Source: UBA7662 sp036787895 (GTDB taxonomy: Bacteria > Bacteroidota > Bacteroidia > UBA7662). From it: 64,000 nucleotides of DNA. A program made the translations under genes and the position numbers. The stretch covers positions 38,579 to 102,578 of the forward strand of contig DAIQOK010000010.1 in NCBI GenBank assembly GCA_036787895.1, in the 5' to 3' direction. Shown in pieces: positions 25,415 to 34,281 of this stretch (position 1 is the first letter of the stretch; each line of letters starts with the position of its first letter). The notes below the pieces were generated by a model that had not been told where the DNA came from, did no database searches, and saw nothing but the letters and a program-made list of their open reading frames with translations.

Positions 25415-26992
25415 TCAATAGTAAGTAAACTTAATTATCCGATAACCTTTTGGGCTGCTGGCCAAGGCGAGGTATTGGTTACGTGCAATTTGAAAGCTGG
25501 AATAGGGATGAATAACACTTTCGTCTTCTTTCTCCGTAAATAAAGGTTCAACATCGGTTTTACCGTATTTATCTACATAGGCAATGAGTCCCTTACTGTT
25601 TTTACCGCCGGTTTTTTCCATGGTCAACTGTTTGGCGGGGTCGTTGATATCTTCATTTGCCGGATTATCATTGTAAACCAGCGCAATTTTGTCTCGCAAA
25701 ACACCGCGTACAAAAGAGTTGGAAGCTCCCTGATCGTTTAGGGTGGCCTGGTTGAGTGGCAGGGTAGCTTGCCAGTCGATGCTACCGCGTGCATTAAAAT
25801 TCACCACAACTACTCCTTGAACATAATGGGTAATCTTACTTTTTTCGTCGGGATAGTTAGCCGGGTTTTGGCCGCTGGGGACTTCTTTGTTCGAACGGGT
25901 AATTTCCCCTACTAAAAATACATTGCCATCTTCACGGGTAAGAATGGCCGTAGGTACTACATCGGCAACACCACGAATGATGCGGCGTGGGATGGAGGTG
26001 TCTCTGAATTTACGCAGGTTGGTTTTGTGAATGGCCACAAAATCTTTGTTCAATGGTTCAGTGGTTTTACGCAAAACCTGGTGTGTGATAATATCGGTCG
26101 TAGTGATATAACAACCATTGATACCCGACTTCTGACTGCTACCAAAAAAACCGGCTGCGTGTAATTTTTCCTGCGATTTGTCGAGATAAATGGCCGATTC
26201 GTACACGAATAAATCATCCCCTAGCTGTATGGGATATTCGAGTAATTTGTCGTCATCTACATCAAAATTGTAGATGGTCCAACGGTAGGGGAGTTCGGGT
26301 ACCCGACGTTTGGGGTTGGGAAGTTCTTCTAATTTAGCTGTAAAATAAAGATTGGCATAACCATCGGGCACAAGCTGGGTGATTATCACTTTTTGGTTGG
26401 TCGCCGGAATGGTCAGTATCCGGTTCACTGGGTTACGCAGAATATTATCCCACATTTTGTACATAAATCGTGGTGAGCTGCCTTTTTCCAAAGGGAAATC
26501 ACGCAGCATCAATAATAATTTGCGATCGGAGGTCAGCTCAAAACGATGTGTCACTTTAATCTCTTCGCCCGGCTTACCTTCCAACTCATCAAGTATCACC
26601 GGATCACTGTCGTAGCTGCCGTCGGTACTCAGCTTGTAGCCATAAATAGTCAAACGATTATCTGCTTTATTGTAAAAACGGGTAACCAGAATCAATTTGC
26701 CTTCTACACCAAATACATCCACCATTTCGTGGGCGACTTTATTGACCAGCGGCAATTTGATCTCAACGGAAGCTTCATGTTTGAATTCATTGTCGAATGC
26801 TTCCAGGCTGTAACTTTTCTTTTTCTCGAGTAAAACAAGCGTATTCGACTTGTCGTAGCTCAGAATTTTACCCGACCTGCCTTCCAGTTTTTCTTTGGCA
26901 GGTGGCCCCAATTGATAACCGACAGTTTGTGCCTCTACTGCTCCGAATAAGGTCAGGAACAATGCTCCTAAAAGATATTTTTTCATAGTCAT
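25415..26992 (-). CDS. Conserved secreted protein of unknown function
   Basis: Encodes 525 residues from ATG 26992 (MTMKKY; ATG 26986 is an equal alternative); the upstream part of the open frame is a shadow of the Gly-rich tail of the neighbouring gene. A signal peptide (KKYLLGALFLTLFGAVEAQ) is clear. The rest is soluble, with repeated strand-turn patterns such as NTLVLLEKKKS, GKLILVTRFYNK, RKLLLMLRDF and GNVFLVGEITR that suggest a beta-propeller, but I recognise no named domain. It starts 5 nt after the TPM gene stop, so it is likely the last gene of the lemA-TPM-TPM operon. Confidence 0.8.
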   Translation of the reverse strand: MTMKKYLLGALFLTLFGAVEAQTVGYQLGPPAKEKLEGRSGKILSYDKSNTLVLLEKKKSYSLEAFDNEFKHEASVEIKLPLVNKVAHEMVDVFGVEGKLILVTRFYNKADNRLTIYGYKLSTDGSYDSDPVILDELEGKPGEEIKVTHRFELTSDRKLLLMLRDFPLEKGSSPRFMYKMWDNILRNPVNRILTIPATNQKVIITQLVPDGYANLYFTAKLEELPNPKRRVPELPYRWTIYNFDVDDDKLLEYPIQLGDDLFVYESAIYLDKSQEKLHAAGFFGSSQKSGINGCYITTTDIITHQVLRKTTEPLNKDFVAIHKTNLRKFRDTSIPRRIIRGVADVVPTAILTREDGNVFLVGEITRSNKEVPSGQNPANYPDEKSKITHYVQGVVVVNFNARGSIDWQATLPLNQATLNDQGASNSFVRGVLRDKIALVYNDNPANEDINDPAKQLTMEKTGGKNSKGLIAYVDKYGKTDVEPLFTEKEDESVIHPYSSFQIARNQYLALASSPKGYRIIKFTYY

Positions 26993-26997
26993 AATTT

Positions 26998-27765
26998 TTA
27001 CCAACCGCCGCTGGCGCCGCCGCCGCCCGACATGCCGCCGCCAAAACCACCGAAACTTCCGCCACCACCTCCACCCCAGGATGAACCTCCTCCCCAAGAC
27101 GAACCACCGCCCATGGGGAAGAAAAAAGGTTGATGGACACTGCGTCCTTTACCGGTATAGGATTGACCGCCGCCACCATTGCGTGCGTTTGCAATGATAA
27201 TAAATAGGATGAAGAGCAGCACTATGGCAATCAAGCTGCCCGGTATACTTTCTCGTTCGCCACCTTCATTGGCATAAGCGCCACTGAGTATATCAATGAT
27301 GGTCAGACTGGCTGCTTTAAAACCGCCGGCATAATCACCTTCCCGAAAAGCTGGTAGTAGTTTTTGTTCAATGATGCGTCTGGCCAAGGCATCAGTCAGG
27401 CGATCTTCCACCCCATAACCTGCTTCAATGCGCACTTTTCGTTCTTCCAGACCGAGTAAAATGAGGACGCCATTGTTGTGTGCTTTCCCGCCTATGCCCC
27501 ATTGTTCGAAAAGTCGGTTGGCATAATCAGCAACATCATAACCATCGAGCGTTTTTACGGTAACGATGGCAATTTGGGTAGATGTTGAATCATCATAAGC
27601 TACAAGCATTTGCTCGAGTTCAGCCTGCTGTGCACTGCTGAGTACGGCCGCAAAGTCGTTAACCAAACGCGGCGGTTGCTGGGGCTGTGGGAATTGTGCC
27701 AGCACAGACATAGGCAGAAAAACTGCCAGAAATGCCAGTATTTTAATCACCAAACGAAATTTCAT
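26998..27765 (-). CDS. TPM-domain (YgcG-type) membrane protein
   Basis: Encodes 255 residues from ATG 27765, with 27777 also possible; earlier starts lie deeper in the upstream gene. A signal peptide (KFRLVIKILAFLAVFLPMSVLAQ) leads into a TPM domain (VNDFAAVLSSAQQAELEQML, STQIAIVTVKTLDG, NNGVLILLGLEERKVRIEAGYGVE). A single membrane helix (SLIAIVLLFILFIIIANA) is followed by a C-terminal tail very rich in Gly, Ser and Trp. This is the usual layout of YgcG-type proteins, whose role is unclear; TPM domains of some plant homologues act in photosystem II assembly or phosphatase reactions. It overlaps the start region of the upstream TPM gene and lies in a lemA operon. Confidence 0.88.
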   Translation of the reverse strand: MKFRLVIKILAFLAVFLPMSVLAQFPQPQQPPRLVNDFAAVLSSAQQAELEQMLVAYDDSTSTQIAIVTVKTLDGYDVADYANRLFEQWGIGGKAHNNGVLILLGLEERKVRIEAGYGVEDRLTDALARRIIEQKLLPAFREGDYAGGFKAASLTIIDILSGAYANEGGERESIPGSLIAIVLLFILFIIIANARNGGGGQSYTGKGRSVHQPFFFPMGGGSSWGGGSSWGGGGGGSFGGFGGGMSGGGGASGGW

Positions 27766-28177
27766 TGGATAGCTCATTGGAATCGTCGGCATGAAAAGGG
27801 AAAAAATGACGCAATTTCTCACCTACATCTTCAACTACCTTGAGGAGTCCGGCTTTGTATTGTTTTTTCCTGAAGTGGGTTAGAATGGTTTGAATTTCGG
27901 CCTGCCAGAAGTCATCGTGTACCTGCTCATGAATGCCCTTGTCGCCGTAAATAGCCACTTTACGATCCTTTACAGCAATGTAAATGATAACACCGTTGTG
28001 GGCGATGGTTTGGTGCATGCCCAGTTGTCCAAATAGTGTAACCGCCCGTTCGAGTGCATTGCCACGGCAATAGTTTTCCATGTGAATACGAATCTCACCG
28101 GAAGTTTCCTTCTCAGCCAAGGCGATGGCAGCTACTACTTCAGCTACCTCTTCGGATGTAAGCAGGCTGGCGGCCAT
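27743..28177 (-). CDS. TPM-domain protein (short form)
   Basis: Encodes 144 residues with a TPM domain but no signal peptide or membrane helix. Landmarks are AIALAEKETSGEIRIHMENYC, NGVIIYIAVKDRKVAIYGDKGIHE and HFRKKQYKAGLLKVVEDVGEKL. It is a paralogue of the next gene, whose start it overlaps by 23 nt, and it begins 1 nt after the lemA stop. Genes for a soluble and a membrane-bound TPM protein next to lemA recur in Bacteroidota; the biochemical role is not established. Confidence 0.87.
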   Translation of the reverse strand: MAASLLTSEEVAEVVAAIALAEKETSGEIRIHMENYCRGNALERAVTLFGQLGMHQTIAHNGVIIYIAVKDRKVAIYGDKGIHEQVHDDFWQAEIQTILTHFRKKQYKAGLLKVVEDVGEKLRHFFPFHADDSNELSNEISFGD

Positions 28178-28178
28178 A

Positions 28179-28757
28179 TCAGAAAGCGACTACAGGTGCT
28201 TTTTCAGAACCCGCTTCAGCTTCAAAATAAGCTTTGGCCTCGAAACTGAACATCCCCGCAATGAGGTTGTTCGGGAATTTTTTGATATAGGTATTGTAGT
28301 TGCGAACCAAGTCGTTAAACCGACGACGCTCAACACTAATCCGGTTTTCGGTACCTTCGAGCTGCGACTGTAACTCCAGGAAGTTCTGGTTGGCTTTGAG
28401 GTCGGGGTACTTTTCAACCACCACCATTAAACGCGATAAAGCGCTGCTCAATTCACCCTGATTGGCTTGAAAATTCTTTAATGCAGTTGCATCGAGTTTC
28501 GATGCGTCAATAGTGGTTGAGGTGGCTTTGGCCCGGGCATTGACCACGGCTTCAAGGGTTTCGCGTTCAAAATCGGCATAACCCTTCACAGTGGCTACCA
28601 AATTAGGGATAAGATCGGCACGGCGCTGGTAAGCTGTCTCTACATTGGCCCATTGTCCTGCCACTTCTTCCTGCAGACTCACCATTTTGTTGTAACCACA
28701 TGAACTCAACAGCAAGGGCAATACGGCCACTGCCAGCAAACGAAGCATCTTTTTCAT
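28179..28757 (-). CDS. lemA: LemA family lipoprotein
   Basis: Encodes 192 residues from ATG 28757; an earlier ATG at 28781 would add eight residues ahead of the signal peptide. The lipobox LLSSC puts the lipidated cysteine at residue 20. The body is helical and matches LemA: YNKMVSLQEEVAGQWANVETAYQRRADLIPNLVATVKGYA, then LENRISVERRRFNDLVRNYN-like EGTENRISVERRRFNDLV, and FPNNLIAGMFSFEAKAYFE. LemA proteins are envelope proteins of poorly defined role. First gene of a four-gene minus-strand operon. Confidence 0.93.
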   Translation of the reverse strand: MKKMLRLLAVAVLPLLLSSCGYNKMVSLQEEVAGQWANVETAYQRRADLIPNLVATVKGYADFERETLEAVVNARAKATSTTIDASKLDATALKNFQANQGELSSALSRLMVVVEKYPDLKANQNFLELQSQLEGTENRISVERRRFNDLVRNYNTYIKKFPNNLIAGMFSFEAKAYFEAEAGSEKAPVVAF

Positions 28758-28895
28758 TTCGAGATTGAAATTTTGATGCAACTAAATTAGCAATAAAAAA
28801 ACCATATCTGGGTCTCCGACAAGCAGAGCTGTTTGGCTAATTTTTCGTTGCGTAAAATTGAAGCGTAAATTAGCTTGCTTCAATGCCCCAAACAT

Positions 28896-29192
28896 CTATT
28901 TCGCCAGCACATCCTGCCATTCAGGATGTTTTTGGAGGGTGGCTTTGGCAAAAGGACAAAGGGGGATAATGGCGTATCCCATTTTCCTCGCCCAGGCTAC
29001 AGCTGCCTCCACCAAGGAGAACCCTGCACCTGTGCCGCGGAGCTCATCGCTTACCTGCGTGTGATCTATGATTATTTTATCAGTTCCCGCCACTGAATAG
29101 GTCATTTCAGCCAGTCGTTTTCCTTCACGACGAATGCTAAAAATACCTTTGTGGTCGTTGGCTGTATGTTCTACACTGAGGGGTGGTATCAT
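28896..29192 (-). CDS. Small GNAT-like N-acetyltransferase (YjdJ type)
   Basis: Encodes 98 residues, the usual size for this minimal GNAT group (about 90-100). It carries AEMTYSVAGTDKIIIDHTQVSDELRGTGAG, where the RGTGAG segment is the acetyl-CoA pyrophosphate loop, then LVEAAVAWARKMGYAIIPLCPFAKATLQKHPEW, the conserved ending of the family. Substrate is unknown. It lies 25 nt upstream of the nitroreductase stop on the same strand, downstream of that gene, so co-transcription is plausible. Confidence 0.9.
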   Translation of the reverse strand: MIPPLSVEHTANDHKGIFSIRREGKRLAEMTYSVAGTDKIIIDHTQVSDELRGTGAGFSLVEAAVAWARKMGYAIIPLCPFAKATLQKHPEWQDVLAK

Positions 29193-29217
29193 GTTGAATC
29201 AACTTTGTATTCGCAAT

Positions 29218-29814
29218 TTACAATTGTTGGGTGAATTGATCCACATTTTTGCGGCTACGTGCTGTCAATTCCCGGGTTCGGAAAGGTTCGTCGAGTTTTT
29301 CAGCTTCATCCAAATAACCGAGGGCAATAAAACAAACATCTTCCATATAGTCGGGCAAATTAAGCAAGGCACGGGTTTCTTCCCGTCTGTATCCACCAAT
29401 TTCATGGCCATAAATCTCGTTGGCCGCTGCTTCTAATAGCAAAAGGGCATTGGCTGCACCTGTATCGTGCATGGCATGGCGGTTGGTATCAGGGAAAGCT
29501 TTAAAGCGGGTATCGGCCATGCTAATGACAAGTACGGCTGCATTTTTGGCCCAATGAGCATTGCCCGGCTGAAGACAGTCGAGCAGGGCATCGTAACTTT
29601 CGGAGCCTTTTAAGGCATAAGCGTAACGCCACGGTTGTTCGTTCATGCTGCTCGGTGCCCAGCTCGCGGCTTCGAAAAGTTGCTCCAGTAAATCAGCTCT
29701 GATGGGCTGGTCGCTGAAAGACCGTGCGCTCCATCGTTTACGTAGCAGCGGATATACGTTGTTTTTGGTAACAGCCGGTTTAACGGCCAGGGCATTGGAT
29801 GTGGTTGTGGTCAT
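29218..29814 (-). CDS. Nitroreductase family protein
   Basis: Encodes 198 residues of a flavin-dependent oxidoreductase that typically uses FMN and NAD(P)H to reduce nitro or quinone compounds. Visible features are the FMN-binding opening RKRWSARSFSDQPI, the AASWAPSSMNEQPWRY motif, and DTGAANALLLLEAAA in the dimer core. Size is normal for the family. No signal peptide. The small GNAT gene follows on the same strand. Confidence 0.92.
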   Translation of the reverse strand: MTTTTSNALAVKPAVTKNNVYPLLRKRWSARSFSDQPIRADLLEQLFEAASWAPSSMNEQPWRYAYALKGSESYDALLDCLQPGNAHWAKNAAVLVISMADTRFKAFPDTNRHAMHDTGAANALLLLEAAANEIYGHEIGGYRREETRALLNLPDYMEDVCFIALGYLDEAEKLDEPFRTRELTARSRKNVDQFTQQL

Positions 29815-29949
29815 AAGTCCTCCGGCATACTAACTATCGAACTTAGCAATCGGTTCAGTGGGTATCGAAATTGAGTTAGGAATTTAGAAATAAAAAAAAT
29901 TCAGTTGAACCAACCCTGGATAGAAGAGCAAAAAATTTTACCTAAGTAG

Positions 29950-29974
29950 AAAAAAAGCCGGGCTTTGCCCGGCT
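29950..29974 (-). terminator. Rho-independent terminator of katG
   Basis: Read on the minus strand, an 8-bp perfect stem (AGCCGGGC/GCCCGGCT, 3-nt loop) at 29956-29974 is followed by a run of T (A tract 29950-29956 on the plus strand). It lies 42 nt beyond the katG stop. Confidence 0.9.
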
Positions 29975-30015
29975 CAAATCACTTAATTCTATTTCTTAAT
30001 TACTGTAACCCAATA

Positions 30016-32271
30016 CTACTTGGCGTAGGTCAGATCAAAACGGTCTAACTCCATAACTTTGGTCCAGGCAGCAATGAAATCTTTCACAAACTTCTCCTCA
30101 TTGCCTTTGCTGGCATAAACCTCAGCCAAGGCACGAAGCTCCGAATTGGAACCAAAAATAAGATCGGCCCGGGTGGCGGTATATTTTACAGTTCCGGTTT
30201 TACGATCCCGGCCTTCAAACAACTCTTTGCTGGCGTCGATGGCTTTCCACTCGGTACTCATGTCGAGCAACTGGATGAAAAAGTCGTTGGTCAATACCTC
30301 CTTTTTTGTACTAAAAACACCCTTGTTTGAACCATCAAAGTTGGCCTGTAACGAACGCATACCGCCAACTAAAACTGTCATCTCAGGGGCTGTAAGGGTG
30401 AGTAACTGGGCTTTGTCAACCAGCAATTCCTCGGTCGATAAGGTATACTGCGTTTTCAGGTAATTGCGGAAACCATCTGCCATTGGCTCAAGTAAGTTGA
30501 AGGATGCCACATCGGTTTGCTCCTGCGTGGCGTCGGTGCGACCGGCACGGAATGGCACAGCAACTGCAAAGCCCGCATTGGCTGCTGCCTTTTCGATGGC
30601 AGCACTACCACCTAAAACAATCAGATCGGCCATAGAGACCTTTTTGTTTTGTGCGCGTTTATTGAAGTCGGCCTGGATATTTTCGTATACTCCTAATACT
30701 TTGACGAGCTGTTTCGGATTATTGACTTCCCAATCCTTCTGAGGCGCCAGACGAATGCGGGCACCATTGGCACCACCCCGGCGATCTGAATCACGATAAG
30801 TTGATGCCGAAGCCCAGGCAGTAGTTACCATTTCTTGTATACTCAAACCGGAACTGAGGATAGCCTTTTTCAACTCGGCTATATCAACGGCATTGATCAA
30901 CTCGTAATTCCTGGCAGGTATCGGATCCTGCCAAAGTAGATCTTCTTTGGGTGCTTCCGGACCGAGATAAGTCGAACGTGGTCCCATATCGCGGTGAGTT
31001 AACTTAAACCAGGCTTTGGCAAAAGCAGCTTCGAAAGCTTTCTGGTCTTTCAAAAATCGACGTGCAATTTTTTCATATTCCGGATCATACCGTAAGGCCA
31101 GATCGGAAGTAAGCATATAAGGGAAGTGTTTGACTTTGGGGTCGTAGGCATCGGGTATGATTTTTTTGGCGTTTTTGGCGACCCACTGGTGGGCACCGGC
31201 TGGGCTGGTTGTCAGTTCCCACTCATAAGCAAATAAATGTTTGAGGTAGTCGTGGCTCCACTGCGCAGGGGTGGTGGTCCAGGTTACTTCAAGACCGGAA
31301 GTGATGGCATCTGCACCCTTACCCGATTTGTAGCTGCTTTTCCAGCCAAAACCTTGTTCTTCTATGCCCGCAGCTTCAGGCTCCGGGCCTACATGCGAAG
31401 CCGGACCGGCACCATGGGTTTTGCCCAGCGTGTGGCCTCCGGCGATGAGTGCCACCGTTTCTTCGTCGTTCATACCCATGCGACCAAAAGTTTCGCGTAT
31501 ATCTTTGGCCGACAACAAAGGGTCAGGCTTGCCATTCGGCCCTTCTGGGTTCACATAAATTAAGCCCATTTGAACAGCAGCCAGGGGATTTTCGAGTTTG
31601 CGACCATCGCTATAACGTTGATCATCGAGCCATTTTTTCTCCATGCCCCAATACACGTCCAATTCAGGCTCCCACACATCCACCCGGCCACCGGCAAAAC
31701 CGTAGGTTTTAAATCCCATCGATTCCAGGGCAACATTGCCCGTGAGGACCATCAAATCGGCCCAGGATATTTTATCACCATATTTTTGTTTAATCGGCCA
31801 CAAAAGGCGGCGGGCTTTGTCGAGATTAGCGTTATCAGGCCAACTGTTGAGTGGGGCAAAACGCTGCTGACCACTCCGAGAACCTCCACGACCATCACCG
31901 GTACGGTAGGTGCCCGCACTGTGCCAGGCCATGCGGATAAACAAGCCGCCATAGTTGCCAAAATCGGCCGGCCACCATTCCTGCGACTGGGTAAGTAGCG
32001 CTTTGATATCGTTTTTCAGTGCGGCATAATCCAACGAATTAAAGGCCTGCACATAATTAAACTGCGGCCCCATCGGGTCTGATAAAGCGGAATGCTGGCG
32101 AAGTATGGCCAGGTTCAGTTGGTTCGGCCACCATTCCGAATTTTGCGTTGCACGTGCATTCGAATGGCTTTTTTTGGTAGCACCCGACCAAATGTCGGGT
32201 TTTTTCTCCTGTGCCGTTGCCAGTGTTACATTGGCCACGCACAACAGAACAAGCAGTAGTGATTTATTCAT
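30016..32271 (-). CDS. katG: Exported catalase-peroxidase KatG
   Basis: Encodes 751 residues from ATG 32271, the start directly preceding a signal peptide (MNKSLLLVLLCVANVTLATAQ); a longer open frame upstream adds nothing family-like. KatG is a haem enzyme that destroys hydrogen peroxide and has peroxidase activity. The distal site R113-M-A-W116-H117 is intact, GLIYVNPEGPNG holds the crosslinked Tyr, and GGHTLGKTHG holds the proximal His region. Both halves of the duplicated KatG fold are present, with the C-terminal half from about residue 440. Most KatG enzymes are cytoplasmic; a signal peptide predicts a periplasmic form here. It has its own terminator and no oxyR-like neighbour. Confidence 0.96.
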   Translation of the reverse strand: MNKSLLLVLLCVANVTLATAQEKKPDIWSGATKKSHSNARATQNSEWWPNQLNLAILRQHSALSDPMGPQFNYVQAFNSLDYAALKNDIKALLTQSQEWWPADFGNYGGLFIRMAWHSAGTYRTGDGRGGSRSGQQRFAPLNSWPDNANLDKARRLLWPIKQKYGDKISWADLMVLTGNVALESMGFKTYGFAGGRVDVWEPELDVYWGMEKKWLDDQRYSDGRKLENPLAAVQMGLIYVNPEGPNGKPDPLLSAKDIRETFGRMGMNDEETVALIAGGHTLGKTHGAGPASHVGPEPEAAGIEEQGFGWKSSYKSGKGADAITSGLEVTWTTTPAQWSHDYLKHLFAYEWELTTSPAGAHQWVAKNAKKIIPDAYDPKVKHFPYMLTSDLALRYDPEYEKIARRFLKDQKAFEAAFAKAWFKLTHRDMGPRSTYLGPEAPKEDLLWQDPIPARNYELINAVDIAELKKAILSSGLSIQEMVTTAWASASTYRDSDRRGGANGARIRLAPQKDWEVNNPKQLVKVLGVYENIQADFNKRAQNKKVSMADLIVLGGSAAIEKAAANAGFAVAVPFRAGRTDATQEQTDVASFNLLEPMADGFRNYLKTQYTLSTEELLVDKAQLLTLTAPEMTVLVGGMRSLQANFDGSNKGVFSTKKEVLTNDFFIQLLDMSTEWKAIDASKELFEGRDRKTGTVKYTATRADLIFGSNSELRALAEVYASKGNEEKFVKDFIAAWTKVMELDRFDLTYAK

Positions 32272-32705
32272 TTTGGTTGAATTAAATTTTCTATGGAAAT
32301 GAAGGATTTTCAGCTGGTCAAAGTTCAAAATCAGACAAACTTTTAGCCGTTTCAATTACCCGAAAACCTAAAATAACAATCCAAAACGCACATTGTTTGA
32401 TTAGTCGTTAGCTTCGCTGCATCCGGCTGGTCAACCAACTCACAGAACACAAACAGCAATAGTAAGGGCTACCCGCTTTGTCTGACCATTATCTTATTCA
32501 AAAGGAGGTGTTCATGAGTCCAACCCCCGGGTCTGTCCTGCTATCGCGCTTTTAGCGAATTGGAATATGTGGTCAGCCTATCAATAGCGCCTGCAAGCAA
32601 CTAAAAAGGCAAACATCTATCGCTTCAAACAAAATAAATGAGTACAGTTTTTACTTACCCCCTCGCTGAAGCGAAATAAGGGGCTAGGTCTGATTTACCG
32701 GCAAA
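32272..32705. other. Intergenic region, about 430 bp, no firm gene
   Basis: Contains the katG promoter region at its left end, with several TTTG motifs on the minus strand. A 13-codon plus-strand ORF at 32514-32555 is preceded by AGGAGG at 32503-32508, an unusually strong ribosome site for this phylum. An imperfect hairpin (CCCC...GGGG enclosing TCGCT/AGCGA) lies at about 32657-32683. Nothing is recognisable as a gene. Confidence 0.35.
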
Positions 32706-33218
32706 TTAAATCTGCTTGGCTACCCAATCGCTGAGCTTACCTTTTTTATCCATTGAAATTATTTTTTCAATGTTTTTATCCTTTACGACACCTTTGTCCA
32801 GGTTTAACTCGTAAAACTTAATGACACATTTTAAGGCGGCAATATTTGCTGCCAGTTTGTCATTCGACTTCTCCGGATTTTCAAGTACAAAACGTGTATA
32901 TCCACCCATAAAAAGCACGAGCATATCTTTGTTTTTTCCGGCCAGATCAATAGCCATTTTCCCCAATTCAATGCTCACAGTTGGGCTACCCTGTATCCAC
33001 AAAACAAAAAAACGGTTCGCCTCAACCCTTCTTTCCTGCTCATAGCGTATGGGCGATCTTTCCAGCCAGTTTACGCATGCAATCACATCCTTCTCATAGC
33101 TGGCATAATCTTCAGCTTTTTCGAACTTATAGCCTTTTGGAACTTCAAAATTCTGCGCCAATAAGCCATATGCAGGCAGCCATGTTAAAAACAGCAAGAA
33201 TAATTTAAACCTTTTCAT
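32706..33218 (-). CDS. Secreted hypothetical protein
   Basis: Encodes 170 residues starting with a clear signal peptide (MKRFKLFLLFLTWLPAYGLLAQ). The mature part is mostly helical by eye: ASYEKDVIACVNWLERSP, SIELGKMAIDLAGKNKDMLVLFMGGYTRFVLEN, NIAALKCVIKFYELN. Two cysteines are present (ACVNW, LKCVI). I do not recognise a family. Short ORFs on the opposite strand within it lack coding character. It stands alone between katG and a PhlG-like gene, both on the same strand. Confidence 0.72.
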   Translation of the reverse strand: MKRFKLFLLFLTWLPAYGLLAQNFEVPKGYKFEKAEDYASYEKDVIACVNWLERSPIRYEQERRVEANRFFVLWIQGSPTVSIELGKMAIDLAGKNKDMLVLFMGGYTRFVLENPEKSNDKLAANIAALKCVIKFYELNLDKGVVKDKNIEKIISMDKKGKLSDWVAKQI

Positions 33219-33438
33219 ACCAGTTATTTTAATCTAAAATAGTTGGTTCCAGGAAAAAGGCAATCATGAAATCTCATAATTCTAAAGTGATTGATGATTT
33301 CAATTTTATAGGAATAATTGCTCAACATTTTTTTGTGCCAGTTTCGGTCAAATGCAGCAGAAAGATGAATTACTTATAAATTGATAAGATCGAATGATTG
33401 CGTGACTTCAAACTTTGCCGAAAATAAAAGGTCGCCAT

Positions 33439-34122
33439 CTATTTCTCTTGGAGCGGGGGTGAGGTCTCCTGTGCTCCCTCATACAACTCTGCCAAAAAAA
33501 ACTCAAAATTCCCCACTTCCTCAATATTATGCTTCAGCCACGCCTGAGCCATTGCTTCTGAAAAAACCAAAGGACGGAACAGAGAATTAAACAAACCTTT
33601 GAACAAACCATCTTCAGCCCCTACTTTCATGTAAGAGCGGTAAATGGTATCCGTGCCATCAGCTATAAAATCATGTTGCAAAGAAAATACCTCGACACCA
33701 CCAATACGTCTTACCAACTTAATACCGCTTTCGTCCAGTTTTGTTACCACTTCGGTACTGTCGATCAGGAAATCCCTATTTCTGCCAAAAGCTTCTACTA
33801 TTCTGAAATGTGCGCCTATGCCTATCTGCTGAAATTCTTTTGCATTATCACAATGCCAGTAAATATGATCTTTTGGATGCCAAACCAAATATCTGGAATA
33901 GGTCTTTCCCTGATAAGTCATATTGCCCCCAATATGACAAAACCACCAATACAACATGGCAGGCGTAATTCCTTTTAAACGATCGTGTTCGATCTTTAGA
34001 TGATAAACCCCTGCTGTGTCAATCTCGAAGCTCGTTTTGGCCGAATCAGGGGTTTTCATTGTCCAGCCAAAATCGAGCTCAGGAGCTAATTTCCATGGAT
34101 GGAGGATTTTCGTGATATTCAT
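33439..34122 (-). CDS. DAPG hydrolase (PhlG)-like protein
   Basis: Encodes 227 residues from ATG 34122; the open frame extends to a TTG at 34212, which would add a hydrophobic 30-residue N-terminus. The core reads GITPAMLYWWFCHIGG, then YLVWHPKDHIYW, then FGRNRDF and GGVEVFSLQHDF. This W-W-F and W-H-P-x-D-H pairing is what I recall from DAPG_hydrolase (PhlG) family proteins, zinc-dependent C-C hydrolases of phloroglucinol-type compounds. The identification is by remembered motif only, and the substrate would be unknown. Candidate metal ligands are the His residues of WHPKDH. Confidence 0.55.
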   Translation of the reverse strand: MNITKILHPWKLAPELDFGWTMKTPDSAKTSFEIDTAGVYHLKIEHDRLKGITPAMLYWWFCHIGGNMTYQGKTYSRYLVWHPKDHIYWHCDNAKEFQQIGIGAHFRIVEAFGRNRDFLIDSTEVVTKLDESGIKLVRRIGGVEVFSLQHDFIADGTDTIYRSYMKVGAEDGLFKGLFNSLFRPLVFSEAMAQAWLKHNIEEVGNFEFFLAELYEGAQETSPPLQEK

Positions 34123-34281
34123 GTTGAGCAGAACCAAAAACGTCACAAAACTAAATATTTCCAGCTGCTTACTCGGGGCAAATCCTGCCAGGAACAAGTC
34201 AATAAGCGACAAATTCTGCTATTCAAACAACATTACCCGGCGGAGGAGTTTGAACACGAAAAACTAAAAACTATAGCCTAC

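Noticed and set aside
32657..32683. Hairpin downstream of the 170-residue hypothetical gene as its terminator
   Set aside because: On the minus strand no T tract follows the stem, and the pairing is interrupted, so it does not qualify.
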